Shown here: one piece after another, positions 22,901-35,948 of the stretch
Layout of the letters: each line of letters opens with the position of its first letter
Numbering within the stretch: position 1 is the stretch's first letter
Assembly (NCBI RefSeq): GCF_021130785.1
Contig: NC_060213.1
Coordinates: 64,704,001-64,768,000, forward strand
Length of the DNA stretch: 64,000 bases
Reading direction: 5' to 3'
Source: Homalodisca vitripennis
Taxonomy: Eukaryota > Arthropoda > Insecta > Hemiptera > Cicadellidae
Notes under the pieces: model-generated
Seen by the model: only the letters and a program-made list of their open reading frames with translations
Told to the model about the DNA's origin: nothing
The model's database searches: none
Translations under genes and position numbers: made by a program

Positions 22901-25900
22901 ATATGACATTACAGTAATTAAAATATACGACTTGAACCTGGAAATTAATTGTATTATAATGTTGTATTGGCTTTTATTTTCAGCGACTACTATACAGAGT
23001 ACCTTCTTTCCGGATATTGTCAGGATGGTCCTGGCTTCAGAATGGTGTATCAGGATAGACTTTACGAATGTGCCTGGATTTTTTACTTAAAATTACTGTA
23101 AATATCTTGCATACATCCTATAGATTTTATTCATTCCATGGATTAAATCGACAAGTATTTGAACACTGCCAAAGAAGAATAATATATTCAATAGACATTA
23201 TTTATATCCGAGGGTATTTAATATGTAACATGAGTATTGCAAACGTATATCTTTTTTACCTTTAGCCATTGTCCTCTACATCACCTTATAACGACATCAT
23301 GTGATAGCCGGTATTCCGTTAGACAGGACAGTCCATTTTTGGTTAAGTAAATAAAAAAAGTTAAACATTCATTTCTCTTTAAGGTAACTTCCCTGCAGAT
23401 GAGGATTTATTGGAATTTTAATCATGAAACAGTTTTATAATCAAGCCTATGGGAAAATGGCTGCATTTAAAAACGGATAGGTTTGCAATACGCCTTGTAA
23501 GGAATATGAATTTTGTATCTAAATATTAGGAAAATAAGATTAGGTAATATCGGAGTTTAATCAATTAATATGAAAATGTTTAATTTAATTTTGAAAGTAC
23601 TTATATTTAAAAGCAATGAATTAAAAAATCATTTACATAGATATAATTAATAGTTTATTATAGAAAAGAAAAGTTCCATATAGGATATATATATATATAT
23701 ATATAATTTTTATATAATTTATATAGTTTTTATTTTAGGATTTAAGAATAATTTATATATATATATATATATTAAATTGCAAAAGAAATGTATACCAGTT
23801 AATTTTGTAGATAAAATGTAATAATTTATGAGAATATTCTCTCCTTGCATAGTTTGATCATTGTAATTGTTAACAAATTTAAATAGAAAATTTCCCCTCG
23901 AGCATTTTGTAAAATGTAATTGATTGAAATATTAAAAGAGAGACATCTCTCTTTACACATTATGTTTATGTGATTTATCTGAAAATTAACTATTTGTAGC
24001 ATAATATTCAAGTACAAATGTTATCATTAAAATCATTGGAATCTAACTTGTGAATGTAACTTTCTAATCATTAGAAACGATTATTAATTTGTTTAAGATC
24101 AATAATACATTTTTACGTAAATAAGATACTTCTGATTTTAAATAATGTTAAAACTATTCCAAAGAAATTAGATTTTGAAATTAAATAAACAATATGTGTT
24201 ACTTCATGTGAGTATGCTGAATTGCCGATCGAACCTACTAATAAATCCTCTCACACTATAGCCAAGCAGATATATACATATAGTGGTTCAAAATCCAACT
24301 TTACATTGTGGGTGTAAACCCACAACAACCTTACACCCTTATAGAACAACCTAACATTTTATGTAACTACCTTACAGCTTGTAAATTGTAACTTAAAGAA
24401 ATGAAATTGTTTTGGTGAAAATTATGAAGAAAACTACACATATTATTTATATGAAAACATTTTAAAGCTTTTAGCCACCTCGTATATACAATAAAAATGT
24501 CATATGTTGTCTTCAGCCATTTTTCATGGGTCTGAATGGAAAATAATCCACAACAATTCTTTAAATACCTAAGATGTGTTAAGTTGTCAATAAAAAGTTC
24601 CTGTTTTAACAGTTTAAGGACAAGAATCTTGAAGAAGTTTGACTAAAGACATAATACTAAAACAAAACTCCTATGTAGAATCCACCCAAGAAGTCCTAAC
24701 AATTAAAAACAATATACGTATACTTATGTTTGTAGTCCAACTAGTTTTAAATACAGCAGTTAAATTGAAATATTCCTATTTAATTGAGTTAAATTCATAT
24801 TTATTCTATATATCTGGTGTGATGTGGTTTGCAATTCGTTTTATCACCTCTAAAATCAAGATCTAGCTACTTCACCGTAATAACCCATCAGTTTTTTGCT
24901 ACATATGCAAGCAGCGATACAATTTATATTTTCTCAAATATTGTCTAAAAAATCAAAACAATGAACTAAATTTTCTAAATTTCAGGTCTTTAGGGCTTTT
25001 GTGTTATTACCGAATGGACGTACAGACAGACAGGCGAAAGACATTGACTGGATGTTAAGATGGGCATGTCGTACCCTAATTAGTAACATCCAAAACTGAC
25101 ATACAGAAGAGGAATAGTGCTATCTTACCTACAACAAGAGTAAAAAGCTTAATACGTTTCTGGAATATTCTGCAATATATCCAGAATATCAAGGCAGGTC
25201 TGTGCTAAGACAAATTTTTTACGGATATTGAACTAGATCCAATCCATATAGGAAACAAGCTACATTAAAATGACCAAGTCTGTAGATCAACAGAAGTAAA
25301 ATTTTTCAGCCCTCTTCGTTAACGCTCAGTAACAAAATTTTTACCTAGATATCACAGATTCATTGTAATTACCTTAACAAATGAATTCCAAAAACATCTT
25401 ACTCCAGTTGTAAACATATTTTTGGTAAAAATAAAAAAGTAAGTTTACAAACATGAATTATGAATTTATTTGACTTGTACTATATTTTAATTATCCTATT
25501 CTTCATCCTGATCGAATCATCTATTTTTGAAATTTAACGGCGACAAATGTCCGAAATCCTGCCACCTTTTACAATAATCCATACTCAATAGTAAACTTAA
25601 AAAAATACTAGCGGTAATATTGTTTAGACAAGATTATTAATCAAATTATTAATTTTAGCTACATAAAAAATAAAAATATCTTGTCATATATCCCTCAGTA
25701 GGGGGATGGTTTTGAAGACTCCATCTATGTAAAAATCTTAATGTTTGAACTAATAATAACAATAACAATAAATATTGTCAACGTAACGACACGGCTTGTT
25801 AAAGTTTTATTGTGAATTGATCCGGCTGCAGTTTGAATGGAATAACCTATATCTTATAAAATCAATAAGTCCCTTTCTTCAGAACTTGCGTGGGTATCAA

Positions 25901-26173
25901 AAAAGTCCCATTTTGCTGCACAATCGGTCTGGGGCAGTGAAACGGTGCAAATGTTGACTCCAGAAGTGAAAACAAAGGACGACTAAAACGAAACGCTGAA
26001 GCATTGTTTCTACTGCAGAGGTGTAAACAATAGAGCTGATATTTCCAGGGGGTTTTGTGGTTTGTAGTCCCATAATTTATATTATAAACAAAAATGTAGC
26101 AAAACATATCCCCAATGAACAAATATCTCCTCCTTACTAACGTTCTTGTAATATACTTCCGGTTAACACAGAT
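22901..26173. other. AT-rich DNA with TA runs, no gene recognised
   Basis: TA runs lie at about 23686-23706 and 23753-23772. TTGTGGG and CCCACAA at about 24303-24322 form a small 7-bp hairpin. ACAGACAGACAGGCGAAAG near 25021 resembles the GACA-bearing repeat family. An 86-codon reverse frame at 25862-26122 is unassigned. Confidence 0.4.
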
Positions 26174-26196
26174 ACTGACACAACGATTGTGTCAGT
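26174..26196. repeat. 10-bp perfect inverted repeat (hairpin)
   Basis: ACTGACACAA, a 3-base loop CGA, then TTGTGTCAGT. It is the tightest short palindrome in the window and is isolated from other repeats. Confidence 0.9.
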
Positions 26197-27331
26197 TTCA
26201 ATGTATTATAAACCAATCTGATATTGAATTGAAACACATAATTTATTAAGTGCCATTTTATAAATACAATTATAACAAAATGTAAAATGTTGTTTACAGT
26301 TACTTAGATGGTAGGATATTTTTTGCAACTTTAAACAAAGAATAGTGTAATAGAATATTGTAGTTAATATGTTTGCACAGTTACTAAACAGCTCGAGAGC
26401 GGTTATTATTTTGATCTAACGATTAATGTTAACGATATATCTATGTAAATAATACCAATCACATGAACAGTTTTTGTAAGAGTTAACCAATAACATGAGA
26501 CTCGCCACTGACAGCCAGCCCCAGTAGGTTTAATCCGGTTCAAACCGGCTTAAACTGGAACGTACAGCAATAATCCGGTCACGGCTCAGCCCCTTTCAAC
26601 GTATGTTTCCTTACATATTTATCATTCTATGAACTAAACCGATCAAATAGGGGTGGGAAGAATGATAAGGGAAAATAAAGTTAAAACTTAGTTTTTATTT
26701 TAATTTTAAAATTTGTAACCAAATTATCATTTAATGTACTGTAATGTAATGTATAATCCAGTGGATTTCACTCTAAAACCAGTTTAGTCTTGCACCATTA
26801 CATAAGACCCTATTTATCTATTAAATTTGAATTAATTCGACTTTGGAGTGCAGAATAATAATTAACGAAAATGAGAAATTTTGTCTTTGGGAAAAGCTAT
26901 TTATACTTAGTACTTTATTTTACTATTTTTCATGATTATAATCAAGTTTATGGCAGGTTAGTTCTCTTTGTGCCCTTTTACATTTAAAATAATGGAAACA
27001 ATCACGTCCGTTACTTGTCAACATTATTCAATTAAAATCTCTTCACGTTAGAATCTTTCATAATTTAACATATTAATATTTCCTTGGGATTAGGTTTCGC
27101 ATTAAATTAGAGACTAGATTTCTAAAGAAAAACTATGCGGTAGGAATGTTTATGATTATTTAGTATATAAACAACGAAAGAATGAACGATAATATGTTTA
27201 TCTAATAATATCATCAAGATTTATTTATTTGTATTTAAACATGGAATTATAGGAATATTCTTCCGTCAAAAATAAAAGAATTTAATAACATCGATGTTTT
27301 ATCAGTGGAAGAATCGACCACAACATCTCGA
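26197..27331. other. AT-rich DNA, no feature recognised
   Basis: A patch at about 26525-26600 repeats CCGGTTCAAACCGGCTTAAA-like sequence; otherwise nothing is seen. Confidence 0.4.
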
Positions 27332-27374
27332 GGGGGGTCATTACTCTAGCGCCCTGCTTGAGTAACGACCTCTC
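27332..27374. repeat. 15-position inverted repeat (hairpin)
   Basis: Arms 27332-27346 and 27360-27374 pair at 12 Watson-Crick positions plus two G-U, with one mismatch, across a 13-base loop. The block is GC-richer than its surroundings. Confidence 0.75.
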
Positions 27375-29564
27375 ATACTAATTGTAACGGAGTTGTTTAC
27401 AGCTGTACACAGGTCGGTGGATAGTCGATAGTTGACCGACGGATTCTCGATAGAGACTATTCATCATATATTACTCAATTTCATATAGTTTTTAATAATA
27501 AATGCAGCTGCATATTGGAATAATTATTAAACTAACAGTGAATTCCATAAATTGTTGTGTTCTTGAATCTGCATTAACATTACTATTGAACATTTTATTA
27601 TGTTTCTGTTACGAAATACAGAAATATAATTAGAACGAAGCTTGATCACAAAGGGATCCTATGGCCAGATCTAGTGCTATAATTAATGGGACAAGCGCAA
27701 AAGAGCAAATTCTGTTGACTAACTCAAGTTACTTACCTCAGTGAGACATGCAGGGTTGCTTTATCATTGCTAACAAGATAGTTCCCATATTTCTCAAATC
27801 AAAAGAGAAGTTTTTAATGCACATTTCAATAATATTGATAATACTGTGTTGTATGAACATTGATATAAAATTCTTTATTTTTGTAATTTTTTCACCCCAG
27901 TGCGTAACTTATAATTGGGAATCGCCATCTACAATTCAAACGAATCAAATAATAATGTATAATCATTTTTATTATTGAATATATTAAAGAAGGGAATTTA
28001 TGTAAGATTAATAAATAAATAATTCGGCATAGACCCGTAGATGAGCTATAAAATAATTATGGTACACGTGAAATATTTATAAAAAAAAAAAAAACTTTAC
28101 ACTTGTGTTGATACTTAATTTAAAAGCGTATTTTAATTTAACACCAGGTAGAAGTAAGTGACAACTCGTGTCATATAACAAGCTCCACTAAGGTTTCATA
28201 CAAATTTCAAGTATATAGATACACAGACAGATAGATACACAGACTTCGTGCATAAAAGAGATTTGTGCTTTTCACGGCAGCATTAAAGAAATTATGTAGC
28301 CCTTAAAAGTGTAGGCTTCTGAGCGTCAGCTCAGCTAAATTCCATGGTGGGACATGCACAATCGTAGAACTTTTAAGTCTATGTTTCAAGCAAAATTTAA
28401 AGTTTGCAAATGATATTAATTATTGAGATATTTTGTCATATAATTCACTTTTTTCTTTAAGTTTGGATTCATAAGAGTGTTTAAATAATACAAGTTCGGG
28501 TTAGTTAGCAAGGATATTACAACGTCATAGTGCGCTCAAATCAAATATTGTCATCAATTTTGAATTGATTTTCAATTTATTATTCTTTTATTTTTACTAC
28601 ATGAATAATTCAATTCGCATGTGTTTCATATGTCACATGTTAAAATCTAGTACGGTTTTACTCAACTTGTTTAAAATTAGTTTATTCTGCTACAAATGTA
28701 AACATATTTGAAAACGCCTAACCAAATCCTGTGGAGTGTCATTCAATATCATTAATCTCAGTGTTGATAATATTAAATTAAGCTTCATGCAAAGATTTAT
28801 GTGAATAGGTCAGTTAATTTTGAGGTATAGTGCGAACAACTGAAAAATTCGATAATGCTCAGCCAATGATACAGCACGCTCTAGTCTATAAATACATTGT
28901 TTCTAGAAATATACTGAGATTAAACATTCAGCTAAACATGCACCGCGGCTGTTGAGGTAATAAAAACCTTTCAAATTATTCGTACGTGCTACAAATTAGA
29001 CGTAATTAACGGTTTAATTAACTTGAACAAGTTTACCATATTGAAGCTAATTACTTTACAGCTTCATAAAACGACCAAATTTGCTGCGAACGTCCAATTA
29101 GAGAACTTGTGGACCTGGTCATTTAAGTATTCTTGTGTCAATGTAGCATTTAAAATTAATAATTATCCTTTCAAACACAGTTGGGAGAAAGGTAGATTTC
29201 ATTTGTGGTTCTCATTGATAGTTTAAAACTGTGGGTATATTATTTTAGAAGGTGACTATAAAATTTTGGGATGAAGAATATTGGTTGAGATTTTAATTTA
29301 ATAGTTAAAAATTGCTCTATTTTGCAATAGTTGTTACATTATAAACTCATATTTAGACATTTTTGTAAGGTGATCGTTATATGTACCAAAAAAAATCACA
29401 AGCTTATGCAAAAACACATTTAATGTATGCGTACATTATAAGAACACTTAAATATTAAAAATCTAAATATATAGCAAAATAATTAGGGATCATCTAGACG
29501 GACATGTTGTAAAATACTAAGACGATTTTATTAAAATGGCCATATATGTACACTTTTAGAGGTT
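27375..29564. other. AT-rich DNA, no gene recognised
   Basis: A degenerate GACA/GATA stretch lies at about 28215-28245 after TTTCAAGTATATAGATAC, resembling the flank of the large array at 21.4 kb. A poly(A) tract is at about 28079-28094. No coding signal. Confidence 0.4.
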
Positions 29565-29695
29565 TTTTCTTGATCATAACAAGATAGCAAACTCAACGTT
29601 GACGTCGGAAATATAATTCAATCCAACCAGAAGTGCTCATGCCCTCCTCAAAGCCTAATAAAGTGCGTTTGACACCGCGGGTAACTGCTAGTCGG
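29565..29695 (-). repeat. Dispersed repeat family 1, inverted fragment
   Basis: Read on the minus strand it gives CTAGCAGTTACCCGCGGTGT, then GAGCACTTCTGGTTGGATTG, ATTATATTTCCGACG and TATGATCAAGAAA, the same order as the copies at 13.0-13.4 kb and 55.5 kb. Confidence 0.65.
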
Positions 29696-31059
29696 AAAAA
29701 AACAGTTTTAGTATTGTGTAGACAATCTGCATTACGACCAACAGTAATTTTGAAAACTTAAGTTTTGATACTGATTACCCAACTTATCCAACGTTTGAGT
29801 ACTAATTTGGTACCAATTTTAGTTTGAATTAATCAGAAATAAAGACAGTTATCATGTTTTAAAAGCCATGTTTATGTATCAGTTTCGACTTGTAGTGTTT
29901 TCGTGTTCTAGAAGCCGCTTTCCACGAAAATATGAAATACTTCTCTTCAACTTCGTTGTGACAAGGTAGCAATAGGTTGATTTGCTTAAACCTATCTAAA
30001 ACTGAAACCTGACAATTTTAATTTAGTGCATCATCCTCTGTTCACGCTTGTTCCAAGTTTTGACTTTGTTAAATGCCACTAACCTCGGCCTCGGCACTTT
30101 TTAAAAAAAATTTTTACTGACTTTTTTAAAGTCGTTATCGTTCCAAAATATTGTTTTCGCTAATATAATAAAAAAATCGCTAATTAATTTAACCTCGCTT
30201 CCATGGCCAGTTTGTTTCCTGATTTTATATATAGAGCATAATTTAATTTACATTTCTGAACGTTGTTGAAGAATTTACAATTAATTCAACCCAGTACAGA
30301 TTTTAAATAGTAATACTGTTTAAAAGGACTTTGGCAATAATTGGCAAAAAGATTTGATCCGTGCCAATACAACAAACGACAACAACGAAAAGGACAAAAC
30401 ACAACAACTACAACATAAACTACAAACGATATTTATTCCACAATTTAGATAAATGTATTCATTACGTTTCCATGGTCAAAGTAACAACAGTTGTGGAGCT
30501 ATTCGCGAATTCAGCTGAACTGTGATGGAGTTGTTTACAGTTTCATATCCGGACGGTTAGTGGTCGCTACTTAATCTGTAGCTTTCCGAACTGGATCTTT
30601 TTAAGCACACGAATTCAACAGCGGATTGGCATTTTTACGACTGTTCTGACGAATTTAAAACCGATGGCAAAGCACCGGCAACAATCACGAAAGTGGTCCA
30701 GATTCTGATAAAGTACCGAGTGCTTCAATCCTTGGTAAAACGGTAATTTATACTCGGAACTCGAAGTAAAGTGGATTTCCCACGAATTATATCTACGTGT
30801 GAAACATTAAGAGTAATAAGAAAGTTAATAAAGCATGTTTAAAATCAGAACTAGCATTGTCAGACACGTCTAGTACTAATCCGTGTATGGAATTTCATAA
30901 AAAAATTGACTAACAAGAGCTATTTTCGGAATACGGTAGCAACAATTACATCTATAGTGTCGATTTATCCTAAGTAGTAAAATTTCACTTAAGTAGTTTT
31001 AAATTTTATCTTTGATAGGACATACGAGCATACTTATATGTAACTTGAATACTTGTATC
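29696..31059. other. AT-rich DNA, no feature recognised
   Basis: A CAA/ACAA-rich run lies at about 30369-30425. A less AT-rich patch at 30520-30770 is unassigned. Confidence 0.4.
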
Positions 31060-31517
31060 CTTGGCTGAGAGTTAGCAAAGGGGCTATATAAATATATAAC
31101 ACGAGTTTCATGCTAGTGAATGCCTCTCCATGAGGTAGGTTTGGCTGGGCGTCTGAAAATATATTTATATTTGTTTTATGTTTTACCATAATGGCAACTA
31201 GGAAATAGCAGAAAAAACAAGCTGAGTATAATCATATGATAATTAAAAATGTTACATATTACCACATTATTCAAAAAATATAAAAGAATAATAAAGTGAA
31301 AATCAAATTAAAGGTTATTGACAAAATTTGATTTCAGCGCACCCTTGCGTTGCAGCCCTCACTACCCAACTCGAACCTTTATTGTTTAAACACACCTATG
31401 AAACCTAAGTTTAAGAAAAGAAATGTTCATGTATTATATAACAAGATATTTCAATAAAGATCTTCTGCAGACATTTTATAGGAAATATTTTTACATAGAC
31501 AAGAATGAGCTCTACTA

Positions 31518-31520
<3 letters not shown>
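31060..31520 (+). repeat. Dispersed repeat family 2, copy B
   Basis: It carries TTGGCTGAGAGTTAGCAAAG, TTGGCTGGGCGTC, ATGAAACCTAAGTTTAAG and ACATAGACAAGAATGAGCTC, in the order found in copy A. The copy is interrupted on its right by a TA microsatellite. Confidence 0.55.

Positions 31521-31568
<48 letters not shown>
31521..31568. repeat. (TA)n microsatellite
   Basis: 24 TA units without interruption. Confidence 0.95.
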
Positions 31569-31571
<3 letters not shown>

Positions 31572-31572
31572 T

Positions 31573-31612
31573 CCCGAATAATCGTTCGGGCTTGATAATT
31601 CACGAACGATTA
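31573..31612. repeat. Overlapping inverted repeats (alternative hairpins)
   Basis: TAATCGTTCG (31579-31588) is perfectly mirrored by CGAACGATTA (31603-31612) across 14 bases. The upstream CCCGAA (31573-31578) pairs with TTCGGG (31585-31590) in a competing hairpin, so the same bases can form either structure. Confidence 0.85.
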
Positions 31613-32389
31613 AAGGTAAAGCAATAATCTTGGTACAGAATTACTGCATCTATAAATTTACTTTTTGAAGTGACTACTATATTTTTGTCATACCAGGGGG
31701 ATGGTCCGCCAGAAGTCAAAAGGAAGTCTTAAATGAGAGCATAGGTCAAGTAGTGCATACAATTAAATTTCTTTTTTTCTAGAGTTAAATGCCTCAAATC
31801 CGACTCACTCTTAAAAAAAATATTATGGATATGAATTTATTCCTTCCATTATTTACATAGTTTTATGTACACAATACAAATTTGGCTAGGAGTTTCTAGC
31901 CATCGAATCAAGTAGAGATGGCTAGCGCAAAACTAAATTGACAAAAAAACGTCTCTTACAGTCTAAATAAACTTAAATCCAAGCGGTCCACCGATTACGC
32001 CGGTTTAAAGTTTAAAACCAACAGTAGGTCCCATTCTAGATGGTTTAATATTCTTGTCTTGGCTCAAGTTGTGAAAGTTAAAATTAAGTTAATGAATACT
32101 GAAATTATGAAATAATTTTTAAGGTAGTTAGTGACTCTTCACATCCAATAGAGGATGGTCTACAAGGAGTTCAGGAACACAATTTCACGTAAGCATGGCT
32201 CAAGATGTACATTGTTTTAAAGTGTAATGTAAGATATACATCAGGAAAAGTCCAAAACCCAACCTAAAAATAAGAATTTTCTATAATAATAACTGATACC
32301 AGGTTTTACCTTTAGCACACATCTATGCTAAACAACCTCTTTATAATGATGTACATCTTGAGCTAAGCTCATATATATGCACCAATATG
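31613..32389. other. AT-rich DNA, no feature recognised
   Basis: Parts may be diverged family 2 sequence; nothing else is recognised. Confidence 0.35.
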
Positions 32390-32600
32390 GAACTCGATGT
32401 CGCTTACATAGAATGATGCATGTTACTTACTTGGGATTTGCCTGAGGTTAGTGAACATTTTAAAACTAGTATTGAGGGTAACCGCGATGACAACGAGGAA
32501 ATCGTAGAATATATAAATTAAACGAACTGTGTACAATCATATGACATTTTACAATGTGACTGAGTAATATATAAAATGAGGTTCATTATTCTTCAAAGTT
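32390..32600 (+). repeat. Dispersed repeat family 2, fragment
   Basis: TGGGATTTGCCTGAGGTTAG, GGTAACCGCGATGACAACG, AAATCGTAGAATATATAAAT and ACAATCATATGACATTTTAC occur in the order seen in copies A and C. Confidence 0.6.
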
Positions 32601-35486
32601 CACGCGACTCGTGGTATGGCGTACTCCTACATTGTTGTAAGTATTTGAAATTCATTATATTTTTATTTAAAATCTAAGGTATGGCTTGAAATTATTATGA
32701 ATGTTTAATATGAATATGAATACAGTAGAATACAATGTGTTATTGGCTTTTGAGTACCTTCCTCTGAATCCCAGAGTTTTTAAAATTCAAAAGAAAATTG
32801 TACGTGTCAATTATTGGACGATCGTTATCATTGCAGATCTCTCTTCAGATAGCTCAGTATTTTAACACTCCTAAGCATTTAAATCTGTTAGTTGTTGCTA
32901 ACTCATTAAAGCTAATCCTTCATTGCTTTAAAATTTGATTACTCGAGGTTCTTACTGATTGAATGGAAATTGTTGCAAAGTTAAGAAGCCACGTGGTTCC
33001 ACATAGCTTTTTCTAATATTCCTGAACAGAGCAAAAGGCTCTATAATGAGTTATAGAAGTTTGTACGATGGGTTCAGCCCAGCGTCCTGTACATTCGGCC
33101 GAGTAAACGCTGAGAGAGAACCACTGTTGATTCAAGTGGCTCGTTTGGTTTATACCTTGTGGCTCAGAAGTGGCCTCTATTGTTGGTTTGAAGCCCTGCA
33201 GACATATTTTGTAACTATTCCAAGCCAAATTTTACTTATTGTTTGTGGAATTATGAAGTAATTGCTGCGCCATCGTAGAAATAACTAGACAGCTAGACCT
33301 CATTGGTGACCTCAATATCCACATAAAACTCCAGTGGATTAAATATGAAACTACTAAAACCCAGGAAACTACAGAACGGCATTCTATTCCTTTTTGTAGT
33401 AGTTCATAGTATTCACGTGAAAACATGAATGGTAGTAATCATCGTTTCAGAATGGTAGTAAACATGAATACCCCTCTGGTATTAAAAGGTAAGAAATACT
33501 TTGGTCTCATAATTATTGACTGAAGACCATGAAATATATACTCAGCCAGTCACCGTACCTCACAATGAAAATCAATATATTTGGTTGTGTTGTGATTCTG
33601 AAGTGTTTTATAATTCTACACTAAGTACTGAAATTATAAGCATTATTAAAGTAAAAGCCATGACAATTTGGATAAACTTCATGTTATATAATAGGTGCAG
33701 GCCTACTCATCTCTAATCTTCTAAAGATTTCCAAAATAAGTATCTTCCAGTAACCTTAATTCATACTAGGATGATGAGTTGTTTTAAGGGGATAAATCTG
33801 CAGGTAATAGCTAGTTATCTACAGTACTTAGTGTTGTATAATTTACAGTAGGATATTTGCATTCGTCAGTAATTCGGAGCATAGGATATCTGAACCATGT
33901 CCGGTAACATACATTCCGAAGAATTTCTTTCTTTATTTCTTAACCATGATAATAAATTATCACCAAAGGAAAAAATAAAAATTATGATCGTTGATAGAAG
34001 TACTACGCCAGTTATAATGATATCTTTATGCATTTTTCCAATATTCCCGCAAAGATAAATCACGAATTGTTTGCACGCAACATGTTCATTGGTAATATAC
34101 ATGTACATGTGGAGTTCGATTTAAAAATATATATGCCCTATGAGGCAAAAACATTATGTAGAAAAGCGAAAAATGACCTTTGCTAGAAAAAGAAAATAAA
34201 TTTGATAATTGAGTATTTTTAGGCCTCCATGATTTGAGGTTCACTCGTATCCATACACACCAAATTATTCACGAATAAACACAAAAAAGTTAAAAGTCTT
34301 TCCCATTAAAAATTCGGTTAATATTAATTTAAGTTTCCTAATAAAGAGTACATGTACAAACAATCATACATTTGCCAATTATCTAGAAAGAACTTAGACT
34401 GGTATAATTCTTTTAGTAAATGTATCCATTGAATGCAGTGCAATATATTGAACATTTAAACATGAAATATATACTATTTATAGTATTTCATAAATATATG
34501 AAAAAACATACGTCAAGTCAAGTGGTAAATAATGTTAAGTTTACGGCAAATAAAGTCATACAAGCATTTACATGCGAAAAAATTATGTTTAATAAATGTT
34601 TAGAAAAAACTGATTCGTTAGCTCTAAACATTTGCTTTTTAAATTATTGATAAATCCAAGAAAACCAAAATGTAACCATTTACCTTCAGAAATATTAAAA
34701 ATGTACATAGGTGCAAACTATCTAAATTTATGTAGTAAAACATTGTAGTTAATAAACTAAATACATCTTCATATTCAAATGTAATTATTACCGCAACTTT
34801 CGTAACTGAAGCTTGATTACAACGGTGTAATGTGTGTTAATGTATGTAACGTGATGCTAACCACTTATATACACAACATGGCAAATGTGATTCTAAGTAA
34901 CACAGCTGTTAGAAATAGTGGTGGAAATGTTGTGCACATGGGGCTGTCCTTTTACAGCCAAAACATCCTTGCCAAACGCATTAAGATGGTATAGCGAAGA
35001 TTGTGACATCCTAAATAATTATATCTGATCTCAGGAATGCTTCTGAATCAGAATTAAGATGGCCAATATGATGAATGGTTTTTTTAGACATTCTTATGGG
35101 ATTGCCAAAGTTCCTAGGTTTAGAGCCAAGCTTCAAATTTATTCAGCGAGGTATAAAGCTGTTTTATAGATGTCTCTCAATGATTATATCTGATATCAGA
35201 GTAAGGATCTGAGGTCCGTCCTTAACACGTTGACGTTTCTGATATCCCGGGGATGATGCAACAAGACCTGATGGATGATGCAGGAGAGAGTTGAAAACCT
35301 CAACCTCACCTTGAAAACACAAACGAAGAATCTGATGCAGTAAAAGTTGTTACGGGAAGAATACTGAACTGATAATTAATTTATTCTACCATTCAACCGT
35401 CACTGTAACATCCATATTTTAGACACTTAACTGATAATGTTATCAATTGTTAACGTTGTGTATTAGATATCCACAGTTGCCGAGAT
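32601..35486. other. AT-rich DNA with a few less AT-rich patches
   Basis: A block at 33040-33230 gives 71-codon frames on both strands with no domain. At 33293-33340 the peptide LDLIGDLNIHIKLQW faintly recalls the GDxN motif of LINE endonucleases but is too short to call. A block at 34900-35330 with repeated ATCTGATATCAG-like sequence is unassigned. Confidence 0.35.
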
Positions 35487-35746
35487 TAAAAAGTAAAAAA
35501 AAAAGAAAGTAAAGAATGTCTTATTTTACCAGGCGAAGTTAGGGCTAAGAAGCCCTCTCTAACACTTAACCTGGGGACCAAGCGGCTTAAAGGTGACTTC
35601 CGAACCACCACCAATGGCCGGGCAGGCGGGCCGCTTGCAAGGACAGGATCGCTCAGCGGTCACCTATCCAAGCAGCAGCCACGCTCGACGTTGCTTGATC
35701 TGGTTATCTTGCGATAAAAGCCGTACCCGCTACACTGCGCCATTGG
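35487..35746 (-). mobile_element. 5S rRNA-derived SINE, copy 1
   Basis: Read on the minus strand the element starts CCAATGGCGCAG and contains a 5S-like promoter region: ATCAAGCAACGTCGAGCGTG (box A), TTGGATAG (intermediate element) and GATAGGTGACCGC (box C). A GC-rich body follows, then GGCTTCTTAGCCCTAACTTC, and it ends in an A-rich tract on the plus strand (T-rich on minus). The animal 5S internal control region reads AAGCAGCGTCGGGCGCGG and GATGGGGGACCGC, so the match is direct. The head would recruit RNA polymerase III through TFIIIA; the tail is presumably recognised by a partner LINE. Compared with copy 2 it lacks a few bases near ACCACCACCAATGG. Confidence 0.8.
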
Positions 35747-35948
35747 AAATAAAAAAAGAGATTCGGGGAAAAGAGAGATATAAGCTCACAGTCTAACAGA
35801 ATTGAGATACAAATATCTAAACTTACGATCCAAAACACTCGAGAGATAGATGTAATAACCTATAACAACAGTAATCTAACAGAATATAGATATAAAGACA
35901 ACTAAAATTACGTTTCCACGAAATCGATACAGAGATATCTCCATCTGC
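35747..35948. other. Degenerate left flank of the 39-bp minisatellite
   Basis: Scattered GAGATACA and CTAACAGAAT elements suggest diverged units starting soon after the SINE. Confidence 0.45.

Noticed and set aside
33280..33410. Peptide LDLIGDLNIHIKLQW resembling a LINE endonuclease GDxN motif
   Set aside because: Too short and without neighbouring endonuclease motifs; recorded only as a faint resemblance.
35480..35765. GAGATT on both sides of SINE copy 1 as a target-site duplication
   Set aside because: Six bases in A-rich sequence and not flush with the element ends; chance is likely.
35593..35796. 67-codon forward frame in GC-rich sequence
   Set aside because: Antisense reading of the 5S-derived SINE.
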